DNA of 64,000 bases from Bradyrhizobium diazoefficiens (lineage in GTDB: Bacteria; Pseudomonadota; Alphaproteobacteria; Rhizobiales; Xanthobacteraceae). Shown here piece by piece: positions 27,102-36,561 of the stretch (position 1 is its first letter; each line of letters starts with the position of its first letter). The stretch is from NCBI RefSeq assembly GCF_018131185.1, contig NZ_JAFCJE010000009.1:151933-215932 (forward strand), read 5' to 3'. Made by a program: the position numbers and the translations under genes. The notes beneath the pieces were generated by a model. That model saw nothing but the letters and a program-made list of their open reading frames with translations. It made no database searches and was not told the DNA's origin.

Positions 27102-28490
27102 ATGGACCCGTGGCTGCGATCCGCGATCGACTACATCGGCTCCTGGATCGAATTCCAGCTGACCACAATCCAACACCCAGGCGTCATCCTCGCCTTCGCC
27201 CATCGCGGCGAGGTCGTCGCCGAACGTGCGTTCGGCCTCGCCAATCTCGACACCGGCGAGAAGCTCACCCCGCGCCACCGTTTCCGGATCGCCTCGCATT
27301 CCAAGAGCTTCACCTCGGCCGGCATCATGAAGCTGCGCGAGCAGCGCAGGATCCGGCTCGACGACACGGTCGGCCAATATGTCGGCGGACTGCATCCGCG
27401 CGTCGCCGAAACGACGATCGCACAGGTGCTGTCGCACAGCGCGGGGCTGACGCGCGACGGCGCCGATTCCGGCCAGTTCATCGACCGCCGCCCCTATCTC
27501 GACGCAAAAGAGCTGATCGCGGAATTGAAGCTGCCGACCGCGATCGAGTCCGGCACCCGCTTCAAATATTCCAATCACGGCTTTGGCCTGATCGGACTCG
27601 TGATCGAAGCGGTGACGAAGGAGCCCTACTCGGTCTGGATCAAGCGCGAGATCGTCGAGCCAGCGGGCCTGCGCGAGACCGAGCCGGACGCGCCCCTTCC
27701 CAAAGGCGCGCGGTTCGCGCGCGGCCACACGCGAAAGGTTCCGTTTGGCGAGCGCTGCGTGATTCCCGGTGACAATCCCGCGCGCGCGATGGCATCGGCC
27801 GCAGGCTTCGTTGCGACCGCCGGCGATACCGCGCGCTTCTTCGCGCAGCTTGCGCCCAACGCCAGAGGAAGCGTGCTGTCGGCCGCAAGCCGCCGCGAGA
27901 TGACGCGCCATCATTGGCGCATCCCGCAGAGCTTCGAAGGCTATTACGGTCTCGGCGTCAGCGCCGGCAAGACCGACGGCTGGGACTGGTTCGGCCACGG
28001 CGGTGGCTTCCAGGGCTACATTTCGCGAACCTGCTGCATTCCCGCCTGCGAGCTTTCGATCAGTATCCTCAGCAACTCCATCGACGGCGCGGCACCGTTC
28101 TGGATGGACGGCGCGATGCAGATCCTGCGTGTGTTCAAGACGCGCGGGGTGGCCGACCGGCGCCTGCGCGACTGGACCGGCCGCTGGTGGACGATCTGGG
28201 GCGCGACCGACCTCGTCCCCGCGGGCAACCGTGTGCTGGTCGCCAATCCGCAATTCAACAACCCGTTCATGGATGCCGCAGAGATCGAGGTCACCGGCCG
28301 CGATATCGGCAAGCTCGCCTGGGCCGCGGGCTATTCAAGTCACGGCGAGTCGGTGCGGCGCGTCCGCGACAAGCGCGGGAGGATCACCGACATCTGGATC
28401 GCCGGCGCCAATGTGAAGCCCGAAAAAGCCGTGGCACGCGAGATCGCGCGTCGATACAAGCCACGCAAGCGGCGACCTACTCCCGAATGA
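27102..28490 (+). CDS. Serine hydrolase, beta-lactamase/D-Ala-D-Ala peptidase (S12) type
   Basis: This is a 462-aa class C beta-lactamase-fold hydrolase. The nucleophile motif SxxK is S65-H-S-K68 and the second motif YxN is YSN (in RFKYSNHGFG). A HGGGFQGY-like segment follows in place of the KTG triad. There is no signal peptide, so it is likely cytoplasmic. A C-terminal domain of about 110 residues follows the catalytic part. It may act as an esterase or peptidase. It overlaps the convergent S10 carboxypeptidase gene by 14 nt. Confidence 0.85.
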   Translation: MDPWLRSAIDYIGSWIEFQLTTIQHPGVILAFAHRGEVVAERAFGLANLDTGEKLTPRHRFRIASHSKSFTSAGIMKLREQRRIRLDDTVGQYVGGLHPRVAETTIAQVLSHSAGLTRDGADSGQFIDRRPYLDAKELIAELKLPTAIESGTRFKYSNHGFGLIGLVIEAVTKEPYSVWIKREIVEPAGLRETEPDAPLPKGARFARGHTRKVPFGERCVIPGDNPARAMASAAGFVATAGDTARFFAQLAPNARGSVLSAASRREMTRHHWRIPQSFEGYYGLGVSAGKTDGWDWFGHGGGFQGYISRTCCIPACELSISILSNSIDGAAPFWMDGAMQILRVFKTRGVADRRLRDWTGRWWTIWGATDLVPAGNRVLVANPQFNNPFMDAAEIEVTGRDIGKLAWAAGYSSHGESVRRVRDKRGRITDIWIAGANVKPEKAVAREIARRYKPRKRRPTPE

Positions 28491-30045
28491 GCGCCTCGAC
28501 CTCGCTGCGCAACGCCTGCCGCGAGCCGCCCTGCGAATAGAACATGTGGCCACCGGGATAGACGACGAACTTCACGCGCGGCGTCACGAAAGCCGGCAGT
28601 TGATCGAGCACCCGCTTCGTTCCGAAGTAAGGCGTGGCAAGGTCGAACAGGCCGTGCGTGACCAGCACGTTCAGCTTGGCATCGGTGGCGAGGATCTGGC
28701 GCAACTCGGTCACCGATTGCGGCGGGTTGATGCCGCGGCCGAAATCCCAGTGACCTTCCACAGTGCCGTTCAGCACTTCGTATGAGCCGTCCGGCCGCCA
28801 GTTGAGCTTGCGTGTCAATACGTCAACCGCAGCACTCGTCAACGGGGCCTGGAGCGCATCGCCCGAGGGGTCGCCGAACCGCGAGCTGCTCGAATCCGGA
28901 TAGGGATCGAAGCCGCGCACCGAGGCATCGTAACGTCCCGTCACCTTGGCGTTCTTGCGATCGAATTCGCGGCGGAATTCACCGACGTCGAAACGGCCGG
29001 CGAGCCTGCGGCTCACCGTCTGGTCGATGCCGGTGAGCTCGGCGACCTTGTCGGCAAGCCGATTGGTGGCCTCCTTGTCCGCCTGGCCCTTGACGAGGTC
29101 GGCCAGGAATTCCCCGCGTGCGTAAGCCTCGACATCGGCGAGATCGGCGCGCTTGACCGGGCCTTTGGCCTCGCGCGCCACCGCCACATAGCTTGGCAGC
29201 GTCGCGACATATTGCAGGAGGCTCGTGCCGGTGAACTCGCGGAAGTCGAGCAGCGGCGACACCAGGATCAAGCCCCTGACGCCGACGCCATGCTGGAGCT
29301 GTAGCTGGCGCACCACCTTCGGCCCGCGAATGCCGCCATAGCTCTCGCCGGCGACGTATTTCGGCGAGGTCAGCCGGTCGTGCTTCTCGAGCCAGCGGCG
29401 GATCACGAGCGCGATCGCGTTGGCGTCGCCGTCGACGGAGTAGAACGATTTGCGCGCGTCCTCGCCGCTCGCAACGAAGCGGCTGTAGCCGGTGCTGACG
29501 GGATCGATGAAAACGAGATCGGTGAAGTCGAGCCAGGTCTCCGCGTTCGGCTTCACCTCAGGCGAGGCCGACGGCGACAGCGCATTACCATCGAGCGGCA
29601 GCCGCCACGGACCGGCGGCGCCGAACTGGAGCCATGCCGAGGACGCGCCGGGACCGCCGTTGAACAGGAACGTGACCGGGCGCGAGGCACGGTCGGCGCC
29701 GTCGAGCTGGTAGGACGTATAGGCGATGTCGGCCAGCGGCTCGCCCTTGCCGTCGAACACGCGGATGGAGCCGGCCGTCGCAGCGAAGTTGAGGGTGCGG
29801 CCGGGCAGATCGAGCGTCTGCCTGGTCGTGGAATCCGGCGGGAGGCGATGTAGTTCTGCGGCCGAGGACGAACTCTGTGGTCCGCTTTGCGCGGCGCTGG
29901 CGCGGCCGCCCTTCTGACCGGGGGGCGCTGTCGTCTCGGAGCGCGGCTGCGGCAGATCATCCGCGCGCGCAAATCCTGCAAGCGCGAAAGCCGACACCGC
30001 CAGCACCAGAGTCGCGCGGCGAAGCGCCCGCACCTTCATGGTCAT
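28477..30045 (-). CDS. Serine carboxypeptidase-like (S10) exported protein
   Basis: This 522-aa peptidase S10-family protein has a signal peptide (ending AGFARA|DD). The oxyanion-hole motif FNGGPGASS is at about 128-136 and the nucleophile motif GESYGG has Ser235. The C-terminal Asp lies in THGLFDLATPYFGT and the His in YPGGHMFYS. It is expected to cleave C-terminal residues from peptides in the periplasm. Start ATG at 30045 has GGAGGACGATC upstream. Its 3' end overlaps the serine hydrolase gene on the other strand. Confidence 0.88.
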   Translation of the reverse strand: MTMKVRALRRATLVLAVSAFALAGFARADDLPQPRSETTAPPGQKGGRASAAQSGPQSSSSAAELHRLPPDSTTRQTLDLPGRTLNFAATAGSIRVFDGKGEPLADIAYTSYQLDGADRASRPVTFLFNGGPGASSAWLQFGAAGPWRLPLDGNALSPSASPEVKPNAETWLDFTDLVFIDPVSTGYSRFVASGEDARKSFYSVDGDANAIALVIRRWLEKHDRLTSPKYVAGESYGGIRGPKVVRQLQLQHGVGVRGLILVSPLLDFREFTGTSLLQYVATLPSYVAVAREAKGPVKRADLADVEAYARGEFLADLVKGQADKEATNRLADKVAELTGIDQTVSRRLAGRFDVGEFRREFDRKNAKVTGRYDASVRGFDPYPDSSSSRFGDPSGDALQAPLTSAAVDVLTRKLNWRPDGSYEVLNGTVEGHWDFGRGINPPQSVTELRQILATDAKLNVLVTHGLFDLATPYFGTKRVLDQLPAFVTPRVKFVVYPGGHMFYSQGGSRQALRSEVEALIRE

Positions 30046-30290
30046 GATCGTCCTCCTAGCCCGGCCGCAAGCGCCGGCGAGGTCGATAGCCTAGCGAAAA
30101 ATGCGACGGTTTAGGGATCATTCGTTCGGCGCTCGCAAGGAGGCCGATCGGACCTCAAACGCCCTGGTTTTGTCCAGGAGCGGGCAGTCCCCGTTTGCCT
30201 TGAGCGCCGGTCGTCCTCGACAATGGAGGCCCACCTCGTATAGACGAGCGCGGCGGAACTTCCTCCAGCCAGCGGCCCTGCCCGGACACC

Positions 30291-31070
30291 ATGACAAAGC
30301 CCCAGCGATACGACCGCATCGCCTTCGTCGCCAGCCCGAGCAGCGAGGCGCAGGCCGCCTTCGACCAGCTCACCAGGGATTATGGCACTTGCGATCCCAA
30401 AGAGGCCGATATCGTGGTCGCACTCGGCGGCGACGGGCTGATGCTGCAGACGCTGCACCAGAACATGCACACGGGAAAACCGATCTACGGCATGCACCGC
30501 GGCACCGTCGGCTTCCTGATGAACGAGTATTCGCCGCACGATCTGCGCGCGCGGCTCGAGACGGCACATGAATCCGAGATCAATCCGCTCCTGATGCGCG
30601 CGACCGACGTCAACGACCGCGTTCATCTGCACCACGCCATCAACGAGGTTTACCTGTTCCGGCAGACCTCCCAGGCGGCGCGCCTTCGGATACTGATCGA
30701 CGAGCGCGAGCGCATGCCCGAGCTGATCGCCGACGGGATCATTGTGGCGACACCGGCCGGCTCGACCGCCTACAATCTGTCGGCGCAGGGACCGATCCTG
30801 CCGATCAACGCCGCCCTTCTGGCGCTGACCCCGATCAGCGCCTTCCGCCCGCGGCGCTGGCGCGGCGCTTTGCTGCCCAACACCGCCTATGTGGTGATCG
30901 AGGTGCTGGAGGACGACAAGCGTCCGGTCGCGGCCGTCGCCGACCATGAGGAGGTCCGCAGGGTCCGGCGCGTCGAGATCCTGTCCGACAAGAGCATCTC
31001 GATGCGCATGCTGTTCGACCCCGGCCACAGCCTGGAAGAGCGCATCCTGCGCGAGCAGTTCGGCTACTGA
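30291..31070 (+). CDS. nadK: NAD kinase
   Basis: This 259-aa enzyme phosphorylates NAD to NADP with ATP. The GGDG motif is at about 46-49 (VVALGGDGLMLQTLH). The second signature, DGIIVATPAGSTAYNLSAQGPILP, lies near residue 150. The length and the lack of long extensions are as in alphaproteobacterial NadK. The DATG start follows a weak Shine-Dalgarno. It sits upstream of the regulator/Hpt pair on the same strand but 100 nt away, so it may have its own promoter. Confidence 0.93.
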   Translation: MTKPQRYDRIAFVASPSSEAQAAFDQLTRDYGTCDPKEADIVVALGGDGLMLQTLHQNMHTGKPIYGMHRGTVGFLMNEYSPHDLRARLETAHESEINPLLMRATDVNDRVHLHHAINEVYLFRQTSQAARLRILIDERERMPELIADGIIVATPAGSTAYNLSAQGPILPINAALLALTPISAFRPRRWRGALLPNTAYVVIEVLEDDKRPVAAVADHEEVRRVRRVEILSDKSISMRMLFDPGHSLEERILREQFGY

Positions 31071-31169
31071 AACCGCCGCCCCGCCCGCCGCCTGCGCTTC
31101 GCTCGCAACCCTTCGTTAACCCCCGCCACGATATGGTTAACGAAGGTTGACCGTTCTGGCCCGGGCGTC

Positions 31170-31715
31170 ATGTTCCGCATCGACTTCAACAAGCTGCGCT
31201 TCCTCGTCTGCGACGACAATCCGCACATGCGCCGCATCCTGCGGACGCTGCTGCATTCCTTTGGCGCGCGCGAGGTCTACGAGGCCGAGGACGGCGCCAC
31301 CGCGCTCGAAATGTACAGCCATTACGTGCCCGACATCGTCATCACCGACTGGGCCATGCCGATCTTCGACGGGCTCGAGCTCGCGCAGATGATCCGGCAG
31401 CCGGACTCCAAGGGCAATCCCTACGCGCCGATCATCATGCTGACCGGTCATTCCGAGAAGCGCCGCGTCACCGTGGCGCGCGATGCCGGCGTCACCGAAT
31501 TCCTGGCCAAGCCGATCTCGGCCAAGGGACTCTATCAGCGCATCCTCAACGTGGTCGCCAATCCCCGTCCCTTCATCAAGACCAAGACCTATTTCGGACC
31601 GGACCGTCGCCGCAACACCAATTCCGCCTATATGGGTCCCGAGCGCCGCGTCGGCGAAAAGCACGAGGTGCTGCAGCAGCCCTCGTTGCTCGACAAAGCC
31701 CGTTCCACCATCTAG
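31170..31715 (+). CDS. CheY-like response regulator with short C-terminal extension
   Basis: This 181-aa single-domain receiver has the acidic pocket D15/D16 (FLVCDDNPHMRR), phosphoacceptor D60 (IVITDWAMP), T92 and K114 (LAKPIS). After the receiver comes a basic extension with the repeated motif GPDRRR/GPERR. It has no DNA-binding domain. The Hpt-domain gene 28 nt downstream suggests a phosphorelay, a pair seen in rhizobial chemotaxis or cell-cycle circuits; the output is unknown. Confidence 0.92.
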   Translation: MFRIDFNKLRFLVCDDNPHMRRILRTLLHSFGAREVYEAEDGATALEMYSHYVPDIVITDWAMPIFDGLELAQMIRQPDSKGNPYAPIIMLTGHSEKRRVTVARDAGVTEFLAKPISAKGLYQRILNVVANPRPFIKTKTYFGPDRRRNTNSAYMGPERRVGEKHEVLQQPSLLDKARSTI

Positions 31716-31743
31716 CGCAACGTCTTCAGACGAGGCAGGCATC

Positions 31744-32322
31744 ATGGCGAAGAACAGCGCAAAGGACATCGAGGTCAAGGCCTTTGCCACGCATCAGATC
31801 ATCACGCAGCCCAACCCGCTGCGCAAGGTTATGCGCCGCGTCGATGCGAAGGACCTGGACGATCCGGTCAGCCGCGCCGAGCAGGCGCTTGCGGGCCTCG
31901 CCGGCGAGTTCAAGGACTGGATGGCAATCGAGGTCAACCGGCTGTCGACCGCCTATGTCGCCATCCGCAATGACGGCTTCACCAAGGAAAGGCGCGACGA
32001 ACTGTTTCGCGCCGCCCACGACGTCAAGGGCGACGCCCCGACCTTCGGCTATCCGGCCGCGGCGGGGGTAGCCGAGAGCCTGTGCCGCGTCATCGAGCAC
32101 GCGCCCGATCTCGAAAAGGTGCCGAGCGAGCTGTTCACGCACCACATCAACGCCATCCTCGCGATCGTGCACGAGAACACCAGGCTCGACAGCATCAGCG
32201 TTTCCGCCGAGCTCAGTCGCCGCCTGCGCAAAGTCGCCGACGACTACCTCGCCCACGTCAACCGCGACCGCCCCGAGCATCTCGAGGTGATCCTGGCGCC
32301 GAGCATCGTGCCGGCGGAGTAA
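31744..32322 (+). CDS. Histidine phosphotransfer (Hpt) domain protein
   Basis: This 192-aa protein contains an Hpt four-helix domain. The phosphorylatable histidine is H92 in FRAAHDVKGDAPTFG, with the typical following Lys and Gly. The ATG at 31744 was chosen; the frame upstream overlaps the response regulator gene. It follows the CheY-like gene by 28 nt and probably exchanges phosphate with it. No histidine kinase is adjacent. Confidence 0.9.
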   Translation: MAKNSAKDIEVKAFATHQIITQPNPLRKVMRRVDAKDLDDPVSRAEQALAGLAGEFKDWMAIEVNRLSTAYVAIRNDGFTKERRDELFRAAHDVKGDAPTFGYPAAAGVAESLCRVIEHAPDLEKVPSELFTHHINAILAIVHENTRLDSISVSAELSRRLRKVADDYLAHVNRDRPEHLEVILAPSIVPAE

Positions 32323-32340
32323 GGCCCTCGTCTCTCTCCC

Positions 32341-32427
32341 CGTCATTGCGAGGAGCACTTTCGACGAAGCAATCCAGAATCTTTCCGCGGCAAGACTCTG
32401 GATTGCTTCGCTGCGCTCGCAATGACG
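32341..32427. repeat. Intergenic palindromic repeat, type A (87 bp)
   Basis: The outer arms CGTCATTGCGAG (32341-32352) and CTCGCAATGACG (32416-32427) are perfect inverted repeats. The inner arms GAAGCAATCCAGA (32366-32378) and TCTGGATTGCTTC (32397-32409) are too. The element sits 18 nt after the Hpt gene stop and can form a long stem-loop. The sequence type is a dispersed extragenic repeat of rhizobial genomes. Confidence 0.8.
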
Positions 32428-32465
32428 GTGGTTGGGAGGCTGGGCCTATCCCCACGATCAGATCG

Positions 32466-32550
32466 TAGGGTGGATTAGCGCAGCGCAATCCACCGCTTTG
32501 ATTGCCGCATAGACAGAATTGGTGGGTTACGGCTTCGCCTAACTCACCCC
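32466..32550. repeat. Intergenic palindromic repeat, type B
   Basis: Two hairpins lie in tandem. GTGGATT is paired with AATCCAC, then GGTGGGTTA with a TAACTCACC arm, and the outer ends (TAGGGTGG and CTCACCC) also pair. This GTGGGTT/AACCCAC style recurs between genes in Bradyrhizobium. It separates the Hpt gene from the convergent DUF2336 gene. Confidence 0.65.
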
Positions 32551-32560
32551 ACAGCTCCCG

Positions 32561-33724
32561 CTACGCCGCGATCAGATCGTAGCCGTCCTCGTCGGCGACC
32601 AGCTCGTCGCAGAACAGCCTTGCCTCCTCCCGCGCCGATTCCGTGGCGAAGCGGCGCAGCAGGACCATCAGCGGCTCGGTGGCACCACCGTCGGTCTCGC
32701 AATGGGTGAGCACGCGCTCGACCATGCGCCGGCGCAACCGCGCCGCGCCGGCGTCGCTGTCGACAAAGCCTTGTTCGTGGCAGGCCTCGAGCGCGACCTG
32801 GAACGCCGCGAACGTCGCCTCGGGAAGCCCGGCGCGGCGGAGCAGCGCCTGCAGGCTGTTGCCGCCGCGGTCGTGCAGCAGCGCGGTGACGCGCGCCAGC
32901 GGCAGATCGGCGAGCTCGGCCAGCGCCGCGTCGAACAGGTCGAGATTGCTGGACAGCAGCGCGCGCAGGATCAGGCCGGCAGTGAGCTGGCCCGTGACGC
33001 GCAGATGGTGCACCAGGCCCTGCATGTCATCGCCGCGCGAGCGCGCTGCGATGTTCATGGTGGAGCGGTCGCGCGCCTCGATCGTGATGCGATCGGCACG
33101 ATCGGCGCTCAGCCAGTTTCGCGCCACGACGAATTGCGCCAGCGTCTCGGAGAGCTTCGCGACCAGCGCAGCGCGGGTTGCCGACGGCAGATCGTCCAGC
33201 ACCAGCATCGCCTCGCGGATCGCGGCGAGATGGCCATGGCGCTCGACGATGCGATTCCACGAAAACGGAGCAAGCTCGGCATGGGGATTCTCGATCAGCT
33301 CCAGCGCGGCCGCCGCGCAGCCGACCTCGGCAATGGCGGCGCAGACCGAGACCGGCAGCGCGACGCGGCGGGCAACCGCGCATTGCACCTCGTCATTGCC
33401 GGTCGCGACGATGTCGACGAGATCGGCGTCGATCAGCAGCGGGGAATGTTCGAGCACGGGAAGCGCGACCGTCGGCTGGTCCGACGACAGCGCCCGCACG
33501 ATCGACGCCGGAGCATCCGTGCTGTGCGCGAAAGCCTCGGCCATCGCCTGCCGCACCAGCGGCGAGGGATCGTCGAGCAGCATCAAAAGCGCGCCTTCGG
33601 CGGCGATGCGGTCGTCGGTCGAAAGGTCTGAGATCAGCCAGGCCCGGGCCAACGCCCGTGTGGCCTCGGCCCGCTCGCCGGCGGGTGCCGTCCTGATCCA
33701 ATTGATGAACTGCCGAACAATCAT
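32561..33724 (-). CDS. DUF2336 family protein (HEAT-like repeats)
   Basis: This 387-aa protein with alpha-helical repeats matches the DUF2336 family in its opening IRTAPAGERAEATRALARAWL and in the segment EGALLMLLDDPSPLVRQAMAEAFA. Family members occur in alphaproteobacteria, often near signalling genes. The function is unknown. It is convergent with the Hpt/response regulator pair, with two repeats in between. There is no signal peptide or membrane segment. Confidence 0.8.
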   Translation of the reverse strand: MIVRQFINWIRTAPAGERAEATRALARAWLISDLSTDDRIAAEGALLMLLDDPSPLVRQAMAEAFAHSTDAPASIVRALSSDQPTVALPVLEHSPLLIDADLVDIVATGNDEVQCAVARRVALPVSVCAAIAEVGCAAAALELIENPHAELAPFSWNRIVERHGHLAAIREAMLVLDDLPSATRAALVAKLSETLAQFVVARNWLSADRADRITIEARDRSTMNIAARSRGDDMQGLVHHLRVTGQLTAGLILRALLSSNLDLFDAALAELADLPLARVTALLHDRGGNSLQALLRRAGLPEATFAAFQVALEACHEQGFVDSDAGAARLRRRMVERVLTHCETDGGATEPLMVLLRRFATESAREEARLFCDELVADEDGYDLIAA

Positions 33725-33866
33725 GCTGCTTCCGGCTTACACAACAAACGAAAATGGTGACGGCTCGTCACCTGCAACACAAAATAAACCACGACGCTTA
33801 ACAAAGCGTTCACCATAACTGACTGGTTTGATTGACGTTTTGTTAAGGGAACAAATGGCGTCCGCT

Positions 33867-34000
33867 CTCGTGTCCCGGACGCGGCGCAGCGCGCCAGCGA
33901 AGCGCCGCCGAGCTGGGACCCAGAAATTCGAGAGGAGTTGGTGGCGTGGTCCCGGCTCAGCGCAGCCGCGTTTCACGCCGCGGCGCGTCGGGGACATGAG
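33867..34000. repeat. Dispersed palindromic repeat, type C, copy 1 (134 bp)
   Basis: The ends CTCGTGTCCCGGACGCG and CGCGTCGGGGACATGAG are 17-bp inverted repeats with two mismatches. Internal segments (GCTGGGACCCAG, GGTCCCGGC) also pair. A matching element of 135 bp lies at 63546-63680. It fills most of the 284-nt stretch between the DUF2336 start and the transglycosylase stop. It looks like a non-coding mobile or structured repeat. Confidence 0.7.
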
Positions 34001-34008
34001 AGTAGAGG

Positions 34009-35028
34009 CTAGCTCGAGAACGTGCCGCTGCGATCGCTGAAGAGATCGAGTGGCTGCGGCGGCCGCACATCCGGCGTCGCTGAAGCGACGGATGTCAGCG
34101 AGGCGTTGTTGCCCCACAATTTCTGCACGGTGGTCGAGACCGGCTGCGTGGCGTCGCCGGGCTGATAGATCGAACGAAACACCGGCGTGCCCGGCGCATT
34201 ATCCGCGAGCGTCGTGGGCGCCGATGCACTGACGGGCGTCACCGCGCGTGTGTTCGGGAAGGTCTGGAGATAGGCGGCATTGTCGATGACGGGCGCCGTG
34301 GGCTGCATGCCGCTCGCGCTCGCGACCTCGGTGGTCGACGGCGTGCCGCCATACATCGCCATCGCGCTGCGGGTCGTTTTCGAATTGGCCGCGCTGGCAT
34401 AGCGCGCGTCCAGCACCGAATAGACTTCGGAGACGCTGCGGGCGCGGCCGTCTCTGGCGTAGAAGATCGAACGATTGGCGGACGCCGCGTTGGGAAACAG
34501 CCGCGCGCCGACCGCCTGCGGGTTGTCCTCGGCATTGGCAATCAGTTTTGCGGCTCCGCCGACGCCCATGAAATGCGCCATATAGAGCTCGCTATCGCTC
34601 GGCCTGCGGCCGAGCAGGCCGGTGAGCTTGAAGCTGTTCGACTGCGTCAGCGCGGCCGCCATGCTGGAGGCGGCCTCGGGATCGTCGCGCAGCTTCATGA
34701 TCGACCGCTTCATCAAGGGATCATCGACGGTGTAGCTGCCCGACGATGTCCTGGTGATGGCGGCGGAGTAGTTGCCGTAGCCGAGCTGGGTGCCGGCCTC
34801 CTTCACGGTGCCGAGCCAGGTCTGGTCGATGAACTGGTAGAGCCCATGCGCGGACGACGTCGTCGCACCCGCCGTCGGATTGAAGTCCGATTCCATCTTG
34901 GCCGTGGTCAGCATGTAGTGGAAGCTGACGCCGGAGACGTTCGAGGCCTGCTTGATCGCACCGGCGACGCGCGCGCGCGACGGATCGAGACCGGCCGTCT
35001 GCGTCGCACTGAAATTGTCGACCGACAT
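34009..35028 (-). CDS. Lytic transglycosylase-like (SLT domain) protein
   Basis: This 339-aa protein has a lysozyme-like SLT domain in its N-terminal half. The catalytic Glu is probably E46 in TAKMESDFNPTAG, followed by SSAHGLYQFIDQTWLG. The C-terminal half is Thr/Ser/Ala-rich and likely disordered. No signal peptide is visible, so export could be by another route, as for flagellum- or secretion-linked transglycosylases. It is expected to cut peptidoglycan strands. Confidence 0.85.
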   Translation of the reverse strand: MSVDNFSATQTAGLDPSRARVAGAIKQASNVSGVSFHYMLTTAKMESDFNPTAGATTSSAHGLYQFIDQTWLGTVKEAGTQLGYGNYSAAITRTSSGSYTVDDPLMKRSIMKLRDDPEAASSMAAALTQSNSFKLTGLLGRRPSDSELYMAHFMGVGGAAKLIANAEDNPQAVGARLFPNAASANRSIFYARDGRARSVSEVYSVLDARYASAANSKTTRSAMAMYGGTPSTTEVASASGMQPTAPVIDNAAYLQTFPNTRAVTPVSASAPTTLADNAPGTPVFRSIYQPGDATQPVSTTVQKLWGNNASLTSVASATPDVRPPQPLDLFSDRSGTFSS

Positions 35029-35136
35029 GATGAGGTGCCCCGCCCCGCGCGGCGTTGAACGGCGCCGGCAATTCGGACGCCCTGTCGTCTCACCGTGGGA
35101 CAGCTATGGTTAATGCGGGGTTAATCGGCCATGGTC

Positions 35137-35176
35137 GTCATTCCGGGGCGCACCGTAGGTGCAGGCCCGGAATGAC
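35137..35176. repeat. Palindromic repeat, type D, copy 1
   Basis: An 11-bp perfect inverted repeat has arms GTCATTCCGGG (35137-35147) and CCCGGAATGAC (35166-35176). It lies seven nt beyond the hisI stop and could also serve as a terminator. A related element follows the IscU-like gene at 37028. Confidence 0.6.
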
Positions 35177-35182
35177 AGCCGG

Positions 35183-35605
35183 CTATTTCTTGTAGACCGC
35201 GTCCGGATCGAACAGCCTGTCGGCATCGGTGAAGACCAGCTTGGCACCTCCACCCTCCCCCTCGACCTTGCGGTAGAAGCAGGACCTTCGCCCGGTATGG
35301 CAGGCCGCGCCGATCTGCTCGACGCGGATCCAGACCGCGTCCTGATCGCAATCGGTGCGCATCTCGACCACGCGCTGGGTTTGACCTGAGGTCTCACCTT
35401 TTCGCCACAACGCATTGCGCGAACGGCTGAAATACCAGGCCTCGCCGGTCGCGATCGTCTTGCGCAGCGCCTCCTCGTTCATGTGCGCGACCATGAGGAC
35501 GTCGCCGGTGGCAACGTCGGTCGCGACGCACGTCACGAGCCCTGCCGCGTCGAACCGCGGCCGGAAGGACAGACCTTCCTCGATCTCATGAGAGTGAGCG
35601 GACAC
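35183..35605 (-). CDS. hisI: Phosphoribosyl-AMP cyclohydrolase
   Basis: This 140-aa enzyme opens the purine ring of phosphoribosyl-AMP, the third step of histidine synthesis. The metal-site motif DCDQDA (D85, C86, D87, D89) and zinc cysteines C102 (AACHTGRRSCF) and C109 are present. There is no HisE fusion, as usual in alphaproteobacteria. It follows folE by 24 nt on the same strand, so the two are probably co-transcribed. Confidence 0.95.
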   Translation of the reverse strand: MSAHSHEIEEGLSFRPRFDAAGLVTCVATDVATGDVLMVAHMNEEALRKTIATGEAWYFSRSRNALWRKGETSGQTQRVVEMRTDCDQDAVWIRVEQIGAACHTGRRSCFYRKVEGEGGGAKLVFTDADRLFDPDAVYKK

Positions 35606-35629
35606 GACCTTGCCGATCTATTCGCGAGG

Positions 35630-36319
35630 TCAGCGCGTGCCTCGCACCAGGGACAGGAAACGGGCCTGCTCCGCCGGATTGTCGCGGAACATGCCGGTGA
35701 ATCGGCTGGTGAAGGTGGAGGCGCCATGCTTGGCGACGCCGCGCACCGACATGCAGGTATGCTCGGCCTCGATCAGCACCGCAACGCCGCGCGGCTTGAG
35801 GACCTCGTCGATCGCCGCCGCGATCTGCGCCGTCAAATGCTCCTGGGTCTGGAGCCTGCGGGCGAAGATGTCGGTGAGGCGCGCCAGTTTGGACAGGCCG
35901 ACGACGCGTTCCACCGGCGTATAGGCGATGTGCGCCTTGCCATAGAACGGCATCATGTGATGCTCGCATTGCGAGGTGAATTCGATGTCGCGCACCAGGA
36001 CAAAATCGTCATAGCCCGCGGTCTCGCCAAAGGTGCGGTCGAGCACCTCGGCCGGGCACTGATGATAGCCCTGATAGAGTTCGTCGAAGGCCTCGACCAC
36101 GCGGCGCGGCGTGTCGAGCAGGCCCTCGCGCTCGGTGTTCTCGCCGATATAGGCGAGCAGCGTCTTGACCGCTGCTTCCGCCTCGGCACGCGCCGGGCGC
36201 GGCTGGTCGGCGCGGACGGCGGCCGCGAGGAATTCGGCGGGATCAAGCTCCGCCGGGCGGCTCTCGGGCTGCCGGTCGGAGGGTTTGCCAGGGCGGATGG
36301 ATTTGATTGCAGCGTCCAT
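35630..36319 (-). CDS. folE: GTP cyclohydrolase I
   Basis: This 229-aa enzyme makes dihydroneopterin triphosphate from GTP, the first step of folate synthesis. The zinc ligands C118, H121 (FTSQCEHHMMPF) and C189 (EAEHTCMSVRG) are present. The substrate motifs YTPVERVVGLSKLAR and QTQEHLTAQI follow. An N-terminal extension of about 40 residues is Pro/Arg-rich. The ATG at 36319 has GGAG upstream; the frame continues to 36412 without support. Confidence 0.95.
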   Translation of the reverse strand: MDAAIKSIRPGKPSDRQPESRPAELDPAEFLAAAVRADQPRPARAEAEAAVKTLLAYIGENTEREGLLDTPRRVVEAFDELYQGYHQCPAEVLDRTFGETAGYDDFVLVRDIEFTSQCEHHMMPFYGKAHIAYTPVERVVGLSKLARLTDIFARRLQTQEHLTAQIAAAIDEVLKPRGVAVLIEAEHTCMSVRGVAKHGASTFTSRFTGMFRDNPAEQARFLSLVRGTR

Positions 36320-36561
36320 ATCGACTCCGTTCGACGGCCTCGCGGCCGGAGTGTCACCGGCAGACGGGGCGGCCAAGCCGCCGGACGCCTGAAGAGAACA
36401 GTTTTGGCGCAAAGGGTCCGCAGGCTGTCATGCCGGCCGCACAGTTGGAAATCGCCGCCGGCGCGCTGCTGGACTGTTTTTCCACCAGTTCCGACCCTAT
36501 ATAGGACCGTGGACGCCGCCCGCCAAGGCCGATCGGGTGCGGAAGTGCTGGACTCCATCAC

